Shown: in pieces, positions 8,264-16,518 of the stretch | Layout: every line of letters starts with the position of its first letter | Numbering within the stretch: the first letter of the stretch is position 1 | Origin: F1-120-MAGs118 sp013360535 | Lineage (GTDB): Bacteria > Planctomycetota > UBA1135 > GCA-002686595 | Length of the DNA: 64,000 bases | NCBI GenBank assembly: GCA_026647215.1 | Contig: JAPKHC010000002.1 | Coordinates: 257,896 to 321,895, forward strand | Direction of reading: 5' to 3' | Notes under the pieces: model-generated | Databases searched by the model: none | Told to the model about the DNA's origin: nothing | The model's input: only the letters and a program-made list of their open reading frames with translations | Program-made: the position numbers and the translations under genes

Positions 8264-9436
8264 TCACTTGATGAGGCCGAGCTCGGTGATGCGCGCGGCG
8301 AGCGTCTGGGCGAGCAGCAGGCAGCCCTCGTCGGTCAGGTGCACTTCGCCGTTCTTCTTGTCCGGGCGCACGAAGATGCGGTCGGCGCCGGTCTCGGCGC
8401 GCTGGCGGTCGGCGGTCGACTCGAGCACGGTGCGCGCGTCGCACAGCGGCACGCCACGTTCCGCCGCGACGTCCTTGATCGTCTGCGTCATGCGCTCGTA
8501 ACCCTGCTTCTGCAGCTCCTTCGAGCCGAAGCGGTCGAAGTCGCCCATGCGGCAACCCTGCGTGACGAGCAGCACTTCCGAGCCGTGGGCCTTCGCGATC
8601 GCGACGATGTTGACGAGGTTGCGCTCGAAGGACTCGAAGCCGAGGTCGGGGTCGCTGGGCTGCGCGTAGTCGTCCGGCGCGTGCTTGCCGAAGTCGACGA
8701 TCACGTAGGCACCGAGGTTCATGCGCTCCTCGGCCCAAGTCGTGCCGTAGCGGCGCCACGTCTTGTAGAGGAGGAAGTTCTCGAGGAACTGCTCCGAGGG
8801 CAACTTGCGATCGACCGGCCAGTTCGCGCGCCAGTGCGTGTTGTCGTGCGTGACGCCGGGATACAGCGCACAGCGCAGGTCGTTGATCGTGTGGTACACG
8901 AGCACGAGATCGGGCTCGAGGTCGACGCCGCGGATCGCGAGGTTGATCTGGCTCTCGAAGGTCGAATAGCCCTGGCAGCCGAGGTTGACGACTTCGATCG
9001 ACTTGCCACTCTTCGCCGCGAGCTCCTCCCCCAGCTTCACGGGCCAGTTGGTCCAGGTCGAGCTCGGCCCGATGCCGTAGGTGCTCGATCCGCCGAGGCA
9101 CACGATGCGGTACGTGCCCGCGGGCTTCTTCCACGTCACTTCGGCGCTGTTGAAGCCGAGCGTGTTGTGCTCGATGAGCACAGGATCCTTCTCCGTCGCC
9201 GCCTTCCGGAAGCCCGGACGGTTCGTGTAGGCGAGGTACGGATGCGGCTGCACGCGCGCGTCCTTGAACGCGAGCGCGATCGGATCGAGCTCGTCCTTCG
9301 TCAGCCGCGGGATGTCGACCACGCGCGGGACGATCTCGAGCAGGAGCAGCAGCGTGACGAGCGTGTAGACCGTGACGGTCAGTCCGAGGTAAACGCGCGA
9401 GCGGCGCGGCGACACGGGCGGGGATGTCTGGCTCAA
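8264..9436 (-). CDS. Membrane-anchored SGNH/GDSL-family hydrolase
   Basis: 390 residues. The start is TTG at 9436, supported by an AGGAG placed 7 nt upstream; a later in-frame GTG is possible. A transmembrane segment (about 15-36) anchors the protein, with the catalytic domain outside. SGNH blocks are visible: GGSST at 115-119 (nucleophile Ser), NLGCQGY at 151-157, a block-III Asn (TIND at about 183-186), and VHLTDEG near residue 370 for the catalytic His. The usual acidic residue three before that His is absent (NGEVH). The family includes esterases and O-acetyl-sugar hydrolases; the substrate is unknown. It converges with mdh and is divergent from the propeller lipoprotein. Confidence 0.85.
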   Translation of the reverse strand: MSQTSPPVSPRRSRVYLGLTVTVYTLVTLLLLLEIVPRVVDIPRLTKDELDPIALAFKDARVQPHPYLAYTNRPGFRKAATEKDPVLIEHNTLGFNSAEVTWKKPAGTYRIVCLGGSSTYGIGPSSTWTNWPVKLGEELAAKSGKSIEVVNLGCQGYSTFESQINLAIRGVDLEPDLVLVYHTINDLRCALYPGVTHDNTHWRANWPVDRKLPSEQFLENFLLYKTWRRYGTTWAEERMNLGAYVIVDFGKHAPDDYAQPSDPDLGFESFERNLVNIVAIAKAHGSEVLLVTQGCRMGDFDRFGSKELQKQGYERMTQTIKDVAAERGVPLCDARTVLESTADRQRAETGADRIFVRPDKKNGEVHLTDEGCLLLAQTLAARITELGLIK

Positions 9437-9510
9437 ATGGCGGCTCCTGGGGCCGCTCGATCCTACGCGCCCCCGCGCACCCCCTCAACGCAACGCGGCC
9501 GACCCTCTCC

Positions 9511-10548
9511 ATGTCCACCCTTCGCCCCACGCTGTTCGTGGCCCTGTTTCTCGCAGTTTCCTGCGCGGCGCCCACCCCGCGCGAACCGTTGCCGCTCGGC
9601 ACGCTCGTGATCCTCGACAAGACCGACGCGGATGCGTTGTGGTTCGACCTCGATGGTGCGCAGGAGCTGCGCCGCGCGCCGACGGGCACCGGACCGCACG
9701 AGGTCGCGTGCCGCGGCGAGCTGGCTGTCGTGTGCGACTACGGCGAGCAGGTTCCCGGCAGCACATTGACCGTGCTCGACACGCGCGACGGCAGGCTCGT
9801 GCGCAAGATCGAGCTGGGCCACAAGCGCCCGCACGGCATCGAGTGGCTCGACGAGCGCCACGTGCTCGTCACGAGCGAGACCAGCGAGGCGGTTCTCAAG
9901 GTCGACGTGCTCGCGGGCGAAGTCGCCGCCGTGCTCCCCACCGGCGCCAAGCTCTCGCACATGCTCTGCCTCGCGCCGGATCGCAGCCGCGTCTACACGA
10001 CGAACATGGGCTCGGACACCGCGAGCGTGATCGACCTCGCCACAGGCGCGTTGCTCGCGCAGGTGCCGACCGGCAAGGGCCCCGAGGCGCTCGACGTCTC
10101 GCCCGACGGCAAGTTCCTGTGGGTCGGCGACCGTGCCGCCGACACGCTGACCGTGATCGACACCGAGAAGCTCGAGCGCGTTGCGACGCTGCCTTGCGCC
10201 AAGTTCCCGATCCGCCTCAAGTTCACGCGCGACGGGCGCCACGTGCTGGTGAGCTGCGCGCAGTCCGGCGACCTCGCGATCTTCGATGCCCGCTCGCGCC
10301 GCGAGCTGCGCCGCATCCCGATGGAGCTCACTCCGACCGACCGCGCCGCGGAGAACCTGCTCGGCCACGAGCTCGCGCAGAGTCCCGTCCCGATCGGCAT
10401 CTTCGTGCACCCGACCGAGCCCGTCGCGTGGATCGCGAACACCAACGCGGACCTCGTCACCGAGCTCTCGCTCGACAGTTGGACCGTCACGCGCCGCATC
10501 CCCACCGGCCGCCAGCCCGACGGCCTCGGCCACGTGCCCGCGCGCTAG
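9511..10548 (+). CDS. YVTN-type beta-propeller lipoprotein
   Basis: 345 residues from ATG 9511, which gives a short signal peptide with lipobox LAVSC (Cys about 18). The mature part shows repeated blade units with YVTN-like motifs: TLTVLDTRDGRLVRKI, RVYTTNMGSDTASVIDLATG, SPDGKFLWVGDRAADTLTVID, HVLVSCAQSGDLAIFDARS, AWIANTNADLVTELSLDS, about seven blades. Such proteins are extracytoplasmic scaffolds or binding proteins; no enzymatic residue pattern is evident. Its stop overlaps the stop of the convergent miaB gene by 4 bp (10545-10548). Confidence 0.88.
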   Translation: MSTLRPTLFVALFLAVSCAAPTPREPLPLGTLVILDKTDADALWFDLDGAQELRRAPTGTGPHEVACRGELAVVCDYGEQVPGSTLTVLDTRDGRLVRKIELGHKRPHGIEWLDERHVLVTSETSEAVLKVDVLAGEVAAVLPTGAKLSHMLCLAPDRSRVYTTNMGSDTASVIDLATGALLAQVPTGKGPEALDVSPDGKFLWVGDRAADTLTVIDTEKLERVATLPCAKFPIRLKFTRDGRHVLVSCAQSGDLAIFDARSRRELRRIPMELTPTDRAAENLLGHELAQSPVPIGIFVHPTEPVAWIANTNADLVTELSLDSWTVTRRIPTGRQPDGLGHVPAR

Positions 10549-11996
10549 TGCTCGTCCGGCCGCTTGGCGACTTCGCTCGCCAGCGAACCTGCGAGCCCGT
10601 ACGGCGTGCAGTCCTCGACGAGCACACGCTGCGTCGTGCCCGCGAGCGACGCATCGCCCTTCAGGGACACCGAGATGCCCGTGTGCGTGCGAGCACGCAG
10701 GACGCCGGCGTGCTTTTCGTGCGGTTCTTCGACAAAAACGGGCACTTCGAGGCCGAGCTTCTCGCGCAGGCGAGCGAGCGCGACGCTTTCGCCGAGGGCG
10801 AGCAGACGGTTGTTGCGCTCGCGCTTGACGTCCGCGGGAACGTCGTCGACGAGCGCGTCGGCGGCGGTGTCGGGGCGCGGGCTGTACTGGAAGACGTAGT
10901 TGACGAGGAAACGCTGCTCGGCGAGGAAGCGCTCCGTCGCCGCGAAGTCGTCGTCGGTCTCGCCGGGGAAACCGACGATCCAGTCGGTGCCGAGCTCGAT
11001 GTCGGGGCAGTGCTCGCGCAGGATCTCGACGCGCTTGCGGTACAGGTCGGTCGTGTACCCGCGCTTCATGCGGCGCAGCACGTCGTCGGAACCCGACTGC
11101 GCGGGCAGCGGCAGGAAACGGTCGCACTTGTCGCAGTCGCGCAGGGCCTGAGCGAGCGCGGGCGTGACGTAAGACGGGTGCAGCGTGATCAGCCGCAGGC
11201 GCTCGAGGCCGTCGAGCTCCTGCAGGCGGTAGATCAGGTCGGCGAGCGCCGGACGGCCTTGGCGCCCGCGGAAGCGCGCTTCCCCTTCGGCGGGCGCGGC
11301 GAGGTCCTCGCCCCAGGAGTTCACGGTCTGCCCGAGCAGCGTCAGCACCTGCGCGCCGGAGTCGATCATCCAGCGCGCCTCGTCGACGAGCTCGTCGATA
11401 CCGCGCGACAGCACACGCCCACGCACCTTCGGCACGACGCAGAACGTGCAGTTGAGGTCGCAGCCGCGCATGACCGTCAGGTACGCGTGCCGTCCGCCGG
11501 TGTAGGGCTCGCCTTGGCGGCCCCCGGCGTCGGGTTCTTCGTCGAAACCCAGGCGCGTGATGCGCGGCGTGCGTGTCGGGCTCGCGGCGCGGCGCTCGAG
11601 CAGCTCGTCGACGAGCGCGGGCAGGTGCTGGAACGAGCGCGTTCCGACGACGAGGTCGACCACGGGCGATCGCCCGTAGATCTCCTCGCCCAGGCGCTCG
11701 GCCATGCAGCCCATCACGCCGACGACCATGCCCGGCTTGCGCTCCTTGGCCTTGCGCAGCTCGCCCACCCAGCTGAACACGCGCTCCTCGGCGTGCTCGC
11801 GCACCGAGCACGTGTTGAACAGAACGACATCCGCCTCGTCGATGGCGTCCGTCGTCTGCCAGCCCTGACGGCGGAACTTGCCCTCGACCGAGAGCGAGTC
11901 GTACTTGTTCATCTGGCACCCGAAGGTGACGACATGCAGCCGCGGAGCGGACTGCGACTCACCGAGGGCCTTGGATTGGAAGCGGGGCAGCGACAT
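10545..11996 (-). CDS. miaB: tRNA-2-methylthio-N6-dimethylallyladenosine synthase MiaB
   Basis: 483 residues from ATG 11996; an upstream in-frame extension has no supporting features. The UPF0004 domain has three cluster-binding Cys: C27 (FGCQMNKYDS), C63 (NTCSVREHAEERVF) and C97 (MGCMAERLG). The radical-SAM motif CDLNCTFC lies at 179-186, followed by VVPKVRGRVLSR, typical of MiaB. The C-terminal TRAM-like domain starts near residue 420. It methylthiolates i6A37 of tRNAs reading UNN codons, in the cytoplasm. A CACAAT hexamer sits on the minus strand about 26 nt upstream, a plausible -10. It ends in a convergent overlap with the propeller gene. Confidence 0.96.
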   Translation of the reverse strand: MSLPRFQSKALGESQSAPRLHVVTFGCQMNKYDSLSVEGKFRRQGWQTTDAIDEADVVLFNTCSVREHAEERVFSWVGELRKAKERKPGMVVGVMGCMAERLGEEIYGRSPVVDLVVGTRSFQHLPALVDELLERRAASPTRTPRITRLGFDEEPDAGGRQGEPYTGGRHAYLTVMRGCDLNCTFCVVPKVRGRVLSRGIDELVDEARWMIDSGAQVLTLLGQTVNSWGEDLAAPAEGEARFRGRQGRPALADLIYRLQELDGLERLRLITLHPSYVTPALAQALRDCDKCDRFLPLPAQSGSDDVLRRMKRGYTTDLYRKRVEILREHCPDIELGTDWIVGFPGETDDDFAATERFLAEQRFLVNYVFQYSPRPDTAADALVDDVPADVKRERNNRLLALGESVALARLREKLGLEVPVFVEEPHEKHAGVLRARTHTGISVSLKGDASLAGTTQRVLVEDCTPYGLAGSLASEVAKRPDEH

Positions 11997-12111
11997 AGTC
12001 GGGCGGCAGGAAAGGGCGGAGATTGTGCCCGCGCACGCTCGGCCTGTCACCCCACAGCGCCTTTCCGCGGTCGGGCGGCCGCGGCGAGGCTCCTCCTTCC
12101 GCCCTCACCCC

Positions 12112-12573
12112 ATGCCCCAGAGCCTCCAGGAACGCCTCGCGCCCCGAAACCACTGCTTCGGCTGCGGCCCCGCCAACGACAAGGGGCTGCGCATCCAGAG
12201 CTTCGAACAGGGCGATGAGGTCGTCTGCGAATGGAGCGCCGAGCCCCACCACGAGGCCTTCCCCGGCACCGTGAACGGCGGCATCGTCGGCGCGCTCTTC
12301 GACTGCCACTCGAACTGGACCGCGGCCTGGCACCTGATGCAGAAAAGTGGCTCGAGCGAGCTGCCCTCGACCGTCACGGCCGAGTTCCACGTCAAGCTGC
12401 GCCGGCCGACCTCGTCCAAGCGCCCGCTGCGGATCGTCGCCAAGGTCGTCGAGTCGACGAGCGATCGCGCGACCGTCGAAGCGACCATGACCTCCGATGG
12501 CGTCGTGACCGCCACTTGCCGCGGCGTGTTCGTCGCGATCCAGGAAGGCCACCCGGCGTACCACCGCTGGTGA
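12112..12573 (+). CDS. Hotdog-fold PaaI-type thioesterase
   Basis: 153 residues from ATG 12112 (the frame is open upstream but lacks support). The sequence begins NHCFGCGPANDKGLRI, typical of small PaaI/YbgC-like proteins. The core hotdog helix motif HHEAFPGTVNGGIVGALFDCHSNW (split: HHEAFPG, NGGIVGALFD) carries the Asp normally used in acyl-CoA hydrolysis. A central strand PSTVTAEFHVKLRRPT follows. It probably hydrolyses an acyl-CoA in the cytoplasm; the substrate is unknown. It is divergent from miaB across 115 bp. A CGCTGCG/CGCAGCG hairpin lies 55 bp after its stop (12629-12647) without a T run. Confidence 0.85.
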   Translation: MPQSLQERLAPRNHCFGCGPANDKGLRIQSFEQGDEVVCEWSAEPHHEAFPGTVNGGIVGALFDCHSNWTAAWHLMQKSGSSELPSTVTAEFHVKLRRPTSSKRPLRIVAKVVESTSDRATVEATMTSDGVVTATCRGVFVAIQEGHPAYHRW

Positions 12574-12742
12574 GAGCCCCTGCGCGCGGGCGCAACGGCC
12601 TGTCCGCCCCGGCGGAACGTGGGCTGACCGCTGCGGAGGACGCAGCGCCGCACCACGGGCCCCGAGAAGGCCTCTGGAAGGCTCTGGCGCGCGTCGGGAG
12701 GGCCAACGGGCGCCTCGGCACGCCCCTTGCCTCGTCCCTGAC

Positions 12743-12758
12743 GACCGCACGTGCGGTC
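12743..12758. promoter_or_regulatory. Perfect 16-bp palindrome GACCGCACGTGCGGTC
   Basis: It sits 16 bp upstream of the start at 12775, where an operator or promoter element would be expected. No regulator is identified. Confidence 0.4.
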
Positions 12759-12774
12759 AGCAAAGGACGACGCC

Positions 12775-13386
12775 ATGTTCCCCCGCCTCGCTCTGCCTGC
12801 CCTGCTCGCCCTCGCGGTCCTGCCCGCCTGCAAGAAGTGCCACGACTGCGGCTCCCCGCCCCCGCCGGCGCCGCCCTACTACGACTTCTGGGAGATCGAA
12901 CCCAACGACGGCGCCTGCTGCCCGGACGTGATCGGCACGGTGTACGTCGGCGACGAGTTCATCGTCGGCGGCACGATCCGCGACGACTCCTTCGACGCCT
13001 ACGACGGCTTCGGCCTGACGAGCGGCGAACCGCTGGAGATCGAGTTCTTCCTCGAGCCCGTCGGCACGAACGCGGACCTCGACCTCGGCGTGTGGGACCC
13101 CGTGGTCGGCGATTTCGTGCTGCTGTGGGACAGCCCGGGCACGACGGAAGGTGGCCGCTTCACGCTCTCCAGCGCCTTCCGCGACTTCCAGCTGGTGGTG
13201 ATGAGCTACTCCGGCGACTCCGAGTACCGCCTGTGGGTGTGGGTCGACCCGCCGGCGCTCGGGGCACTCGCCGCTGGGCCTCTCGAGGCCGCCACGCCGA
13301 CGCGGCTCGACCGCCCGGTGCCGCTCGAGGCCTACCGGGGCGCGCCCGGGCTCGAGGAAGCGCCCAAACCGCTCGAGCTGCGCTGA
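12775..13386 (+). CDS. Uncharacterised lipoprotein with pre-peptidase C-terminal-like domain
   Basis: 203 residues. ATG 12775 follows AAAGGA with good spacing and starts a signal peptide with lipobox LAVLPAC (Cys 19); an earlier in-frame start at 12751 would spoil it. After the Cys there is KKCHDCG and a Pro-rich linker (PPPPAPP). Residues about 35-160 (EIEPNDG, GGTIRDDSFDAYDGFGLTSGEPLEIEF, DLDLGVWD, FQLVVMSYSGDSEYRLWV) resemble pre-peptidase C-terminal (PPC)-type beta-sandwich domains that begin with an EPN motif. It is probably a surface or periplasmic binding module. The function is unknown. Confidence 0.82.
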   Translation: MFPRLALPALLALAVLPACKKCHDCGSPPPPAPPYYDFWEIEPNDGACCPDVIGTVYVGDEFIVGGTIRDDSFDAYDGFGLTSGEPLEIEFFLEPVGTNADLDLGVWDPVVGDFVLLWDSPGTTEGGRFTLSSAFRDFQLVVMSYSGDSEYRLWVWVDPPALGALAAGPLEAATPTRLDRPVPLEAYRGAPGLEEAPKPLELR

Positions 13387-13407
13387 AACGGAGACTTTGC
13401 ACGAAAC

Positions 13408-13440
13408 GAGGAAGAGGGCCGCCCGCGGGTCGTCTTCCTC
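13408..13440 (+). promoter_or_regulatory. Hairpin immediately before the 13447 start
   Basis: GAGGAAGA (13408-13415) pairs with TCTTCCTC (13433-13440), with possible extension by ACGAG/CTCGT past a bulge. It could terminate the preceding gene or sit in the leader of the next, where the only purine-rich ribosome-site-like sequence (GAGGAAGAGG) would be hidden in the stem. Confidence 0.4.
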
Positions 13441-13446
13441 CTCGTC

Positions 13447-13776
13447 ATGAAGCGCCTCATCCTCTTCGCAGCCCTGATCTTCGGCGCCGCGGCCCTCGCG
13501 GGCGCCATGCACAGCTACCTCTCGCATTCCGACGCCGACGCGACCATCACCTTCCACTCCGACGGCACGCGCAAGAGCTCGATCGTCTACGTCGAGGGCG
13601 TGAAGCAGGGCCAGAGCTCGCAGTGGTACTCCTCCGGCCAGCTCGAATGCGAAGGCACCTACGTCGACGGCCTGCGCAGCGGCGAATGGCGCTTCTGGGA
13701 CGAGCGGGGCGAGCTCGACCTCGAGCGCAGCGGCACGTACGAGGACGGTCGCAAGGTCGCGCCGTTCCTCGAGTGA
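13447..13776 (+). CDS. Small exported MORN/YwqK-like repeat protein
   Basis: 109 residues with an N-terminal signal or anchor segment (LILFAALIFGAAALAGA). Then come three MORN-2-like units: ITFHSDGTRKSSIVYVEGVKQG, SQWYSSGQLECEGTYVDGLRSG, EWRFWDERGELDLERSG (split across residues about 35-100). Such repeats are common in exported proteins of unknown role; the YwqK antitoxin name attached to this family is not evidence of toxin neutralisation. A second MORN-like protein lies at 56690-57376. It converges on the ABC permease with 10 bp between stops. Confidence 0.8.
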   Translation: MKRLILFAALIFGAAALAGAMHSYLSHSDADATITFHSDGTRKSSIVYVEGVKQGQSSQWYSSGQLECEGTYVDGLRSGEWRFWDERGELDLERSGTYEDGRKVAPFLE

Positions 13777-13786
13777 ATCCGCGGGT

Positions 13787-14581
13787 TCAGCCCAGCGCGG
13801 ATGTGTAGCCGCGGAAGCTGCGCTTCCACCACGCGAACACGCCCAGACCGAGCACGAAGATCCAGGCCGAGTGCAGCACGCCCTCGAGCGGCGTGATGCG
13901 GCCGAGCACGAGCGCCGCCGGCAGGGTCGACAGCGCCGCGACCGGGATGAACGACGTCAAGAGTTGGCGGAAACGCAGCGGAAAGACGTCGACCGGGCGG
14001 TCCGAGAGCGTCATCGACACTTCCCACGCGACGTTCGACAGGTCGGAGTTGATCGCGCGGAACTCGGCGATCGTGAACAGCACGCTGAGCACCGTGCGCG
14101 TCCAGAACGACAGCGCGAGCGCCCACAAGAGCAGCACGAGACCACCGACGGAGAAGCTCCCCTCGATGCCGCTGAGCGCCCAGCCGAGCCAGCCCGCCGC
14201 CATCAGCCCGTTGATGCAGGCCTCGAGGCTGAAGCGCTGGAAGAAGTAGACGAAGATCGGCGAGCCCGGCCGCAGGCGCAGCGAGTCGAGCACGCCGTCC
14301 TTGAGCTCGCGCCCGAAGTGCCAGCTCTGGCCGAGCCAGATCATCCAGAACGCGTCCGACAGGAACAGGAATCCGAGGAACACGCGGACCTGCGGGCGAT
14401 CCCAGCCGGCGATCGAGTCGGTGTGCCCGTAGAGGATCTCGAACGTGACGATGTGCACGAGGTACCAGGCCGTGTCCATCACGACCTGCGTCAGGAACTC
14501 GACGCGGAACTGCGACTTGCGGATCACGCCGACACGCGCGAACTCGCGGGCGAGGCGCAGGTGGTGCAGCAGCGCTCCCAT
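13787..14581 (-). CDS. ABC-2-type exporter permease subunit 2
   Basis: 264 residues with about six hydrophobic segments and a basic cytoplasmic N-terminus (LRLAREFARVGVIRKSQFRVEF), the pattern of ABC-2 family integral permeases. It is the third gene of a tight operon: ATPase (15421-16464), permease 1 (14585-15424) and this gene, with 3 bp between the permeases. Two short permeases with one ATPase match the two-permease class of ABC-2 exporters found in many bacteria. The substrate is unknown; drugs, viologen-like compounds or envelope lipids are options by family analogy only. Confidence 0.88.
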   Translation of the reverse strand: MGALLHHLRLAREFARVGVIRKSQFRVEFLTQVVMDTAWYLVHIVTFEILYGHTDSIAGWDRPQVRVFLGFLFLSDAFWMIWLGQSWHFGRELKDGVLDSLRLRPGSPIFVYFFQRFSLEACINGLMAAGWLGWALSGIEGSFSVGGLVLLLWALALSFWTRTVLSVLFTIAEFRAINSDLSNVAWEVSMTLSDRPVDVFPLRFRQLLTSFIPVAALSTLPAALVLGRITPLEGVLHSAWIFVLGLGVFAWWKRSFRGYTSALG

Positions 14582-14584
14582 CGC

Positions 14585-15424
14585 TCACATCCCCGCCCCG
14601 ACGTAGCGCGCGAGGCCGCGGCGCCAGAGCACCTGCCGCACCAGCTCGAGGACGACCGCCGTCAGTCCCAGCACGACGATTCCCCGCAGGAAATCGGCGT
14701 GTCCGAGGCGTCCGAGGAAAACCTCCGCGGGCGCGTTGACGGCCCAGTACGGGAACAGCCACTGCAGCGTGTCGCGCAGCGCGGCGGGCATCACGGAGAC
14801 CGGCACGAGCACGCCGGCGCAGAAGCTGAAGACGAAGCTCGTCATCGCCGACAGCGTCCAGACGACGTCGAGCCAGAACGCGAGCGCGTTCACGAGGAAG
14901 CACGTGAGGAAGTAGCAGTAACTCCCGAGCAGCACGAGCAGCGCCGCCTCGACCAGCGCGAGCGCACTCGCCGGCTGCGGCCACCACTGGGGCAGGAGCA
15001 GCGCTCCCGCGCTCCACAGGAGCACCACGACGCCACCCTGGATCAGCACGTGCTGCGCGAAGCGTGCCAGTGCGAGCACGAAGAACCTGAGTGGCATCGT
15101 CAGGTACTTCGTGACGTAGCCCTGGAAGATCTGGTCGGACAGGTCGAGGCCGCGCTGGTGGAAGAGGAGCTTCTCGAAGCTCGCCGCGAGGATCAGGTAG
15201 GCGACGAGGCCGCGGAAGTCGTAGCTGCCGAGGCGATCGGTCGGCTGCACGAGGATCGTCGCGTAGACGAAGATCATCACGACCGGACGCCACATGCCGC
15301 GCATCAGCTCGCGCACGACGAATCCGGCGCGCCACGTCGTCACCTTGCGCAGCTCGTAGACGAGCGCGACCACGAGCAGCCGAAGGTCGCGCACGAGCGC
15401 CGAAGGAACCGCCGCCCCGCTCAC
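14585..15424 (-). CDS. ABC-2-type exporter permease subunit 1
   Basis: 279 residues. The start is GTG at 15424, overlapping the ATPase stop as GTGA; the frame runs further upstream inside the ATPase gene but that is antisense-free shadow coding. It has six predicted membrane spans, with a basic N-terminal segment (YELRKVTTWRAGFVVRELMRGMW). It pairs with the downstream permease to form the membrane pore of the exporter. The spacing and overlap indicate translational coupling with the ATPase. Confidence 0.88.
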   Translation of the reverse strand: MSGAAVPSALVRDLRLLVVALVYELRKVTTWRAGFVVRELMRGMWRPVVMIFVYATILVQPTDRLGSYDFRGLVAYLILAASFEKLLFHQRGLDLSDQIFQGYVTKYLTMPLRFFVLALARFAQHVLIQGGVVVLLWSAGALLLPQWWPQPASALALVEAALLVLLGSYCYFLTCFLVNALAFWLDVVWTLSAMTSFVFSFCAGVLVPVSVMPAALRDTLQWLFPYWAVNAPAEVFLGRLGHADFLRGIVVLGLTAVVLELVRQVLWRRGLARYVGAGM

Positions 15425-16464
15425 GCCTTCGGCTCCCCACTCGAAAGCTGCGCCGGCGCCTGCCCGCTCTGGAAGATCTGGCGGATCAGCAGCTCGAGCG
15501 GATGGCGTTCGATCGCGAGGTCGCGGATCTGGAACAGCTCGAACAAGAGCGGCACGAAGGTCTGCACGTTGGCCGCAGGCACGCTGAAGAGCAGCGTCAG
15601 CGGCGCCGAGCGCTCGAGCGTGGCGCCCAGCGGCGCAAGGCGCGGTGCGAGCGACTCGTCCCAAGTGCGCGAGCTGGGCTCGAGGTGCACTTCGATCGAG
15701 CGCCGGTCGTACACGCGCGCCTTCAGGCCGACGAGGTCGCCGTCGAACAGCACGCGCCCTTGCCGCAGGATCACGAGCCGTCGGCAGGTCTCCTCGATGT
15801 CCTCCATGTCGTGGCTGGTGAGCACGATCGTCGCGCCTCGCTCGCGGTTGAGCTCGACCAGATAGCGCCGGATGGTCTCGCGCGACACGAGGTCGAGGCC
15901 GATCGTCGGCTCGTCGAGGAACACGACGTCGGGCTCGTGCAGGAAGGCGCCGATGATCTCCATCTTCATGCGCTCGCCGAGCGAGAGCTGGCGCAGCTGG
16001 CGCTGCAGCTTCTCCGTGACCACGAGGCGCTTCGCGGCCTCCTCGACACGCCGTTCGAACACGTCGCGCGGGATCGAATAGATCTCGCGCAAGAGGCGGA
16101 ACGAGTCGATCGCCGGCAGGTCCCACCACAGCTGCGAGCGTTGCCCCATCACGAGCGCCAGCCGCCGCTTCTCGCCGTCTCCGAGCGCAAAACTGTCGAC
16201 GCCGAACAGGGTCGCGCTGCCGCTCGAAACCGGCGTGATGCCGCTCACGCACTTGATCAGCGTCGTCTTGCCGGCGCCGTTCGCGCCGATCAGACCGACG
16301 AACTCGCCGCGACGGATCTCGAGGTTGACGTTCGCGAGCGCCGTCACCTGCGTCCACTCGCGTGCGACGAAGTTGGCGAAGAAACCCTTGAACCCTTCCT
16401 TGCGGCGCCAGACGCGGAACGTCTTCCCGGCGTCCGCCATGCGGATCAGCACTTCGTTGCTCAC
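15421..16464 (-). CDS. ABC-2-type exporter ATP-binding protein
   Basis: 347 residues from GTG 16464. This start completes the first beta-strand (SNEVLIRMADAGKTF) and lies 7 nt after a TATTCT hexamer; ATG 16440 would cut that strand. Walker A GANGAGKTT at 60-68, Q-loop (MGQRSQLWWDLPA), signature LSLGERMKME, Walker B VVFLDEPTIGLD and switch His (TSHDMEDIEE) are all present, so it should hydrolyse ATP. The C-terminal 100 residues form an accessory domain. It energises the two permeases encoded downstream. An unusual insert before Walker A (WRRKEGFKGFFANFVARE) is shared with exporters of the NodI/KpsT-like groups. Confidence 0.92.
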   Translation of the reverse strand: MSNEVLIRMADAGKTFRVWRRKEGFKGFFANFVAREWTQVTALANVNLEIRRGEFVGLIGANGAGKTTLIKCVSGITPVSSGSATLFGVDSFALGDGEKRRLALVMGQRSQLWWDLPAIDSFRLLREIYSIPRDVFERRVEEAAKRLVVTEKLQRQLRQLSLGERMKMEIIGAFLHEPDVVFLDEPTIGLDLVSRETIRRYLVELNRERGATIVLTSHDMEDIEETCRRLVILRQGRVLFDGDLVGLKARVYDRRSIEVHLEPSSRTWDESLAPRLAPLGATLERSAPLTLLFSVPAANVQTFVPLLFELFQIRDLAIERHPLELLIRQIFQSGQAPAQLSSGEPKA

Positions 16465-16470
16465 CGCCGC

Positions 16471-16498
16471 GAGAATAGCGGCCGCGCGCGCTATTCTC
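16471..16498. promoter_or_regulatory. Back-to-back -10 elements forming a perfect inverted repeat
   Basis: GAGAATAGCG and CGCTATTCTC are exact inverse copies around an 8-nt centre. On the minus strand TATTCT (16477-16472) ends 7 nt before the ABC ATPase GTG. On the plus strand TATTCT (16492-16497) is 21 nt before the sulfotransferase ATG. It reads as two divergent promoters sharing one operator-like palindrome. Confidence 0.6.
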
Positions 16499-16518
16499 CC
16501 GCTTCGCCAAAGCGCGCC

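Noticed and set aside
16440..16464. ATG 16440 as the ABC ATPase start
   Set aside because: It removes the first beta-strand of the nucleotide-binding domain, and the GTG at 16464 has a well-placed -10.
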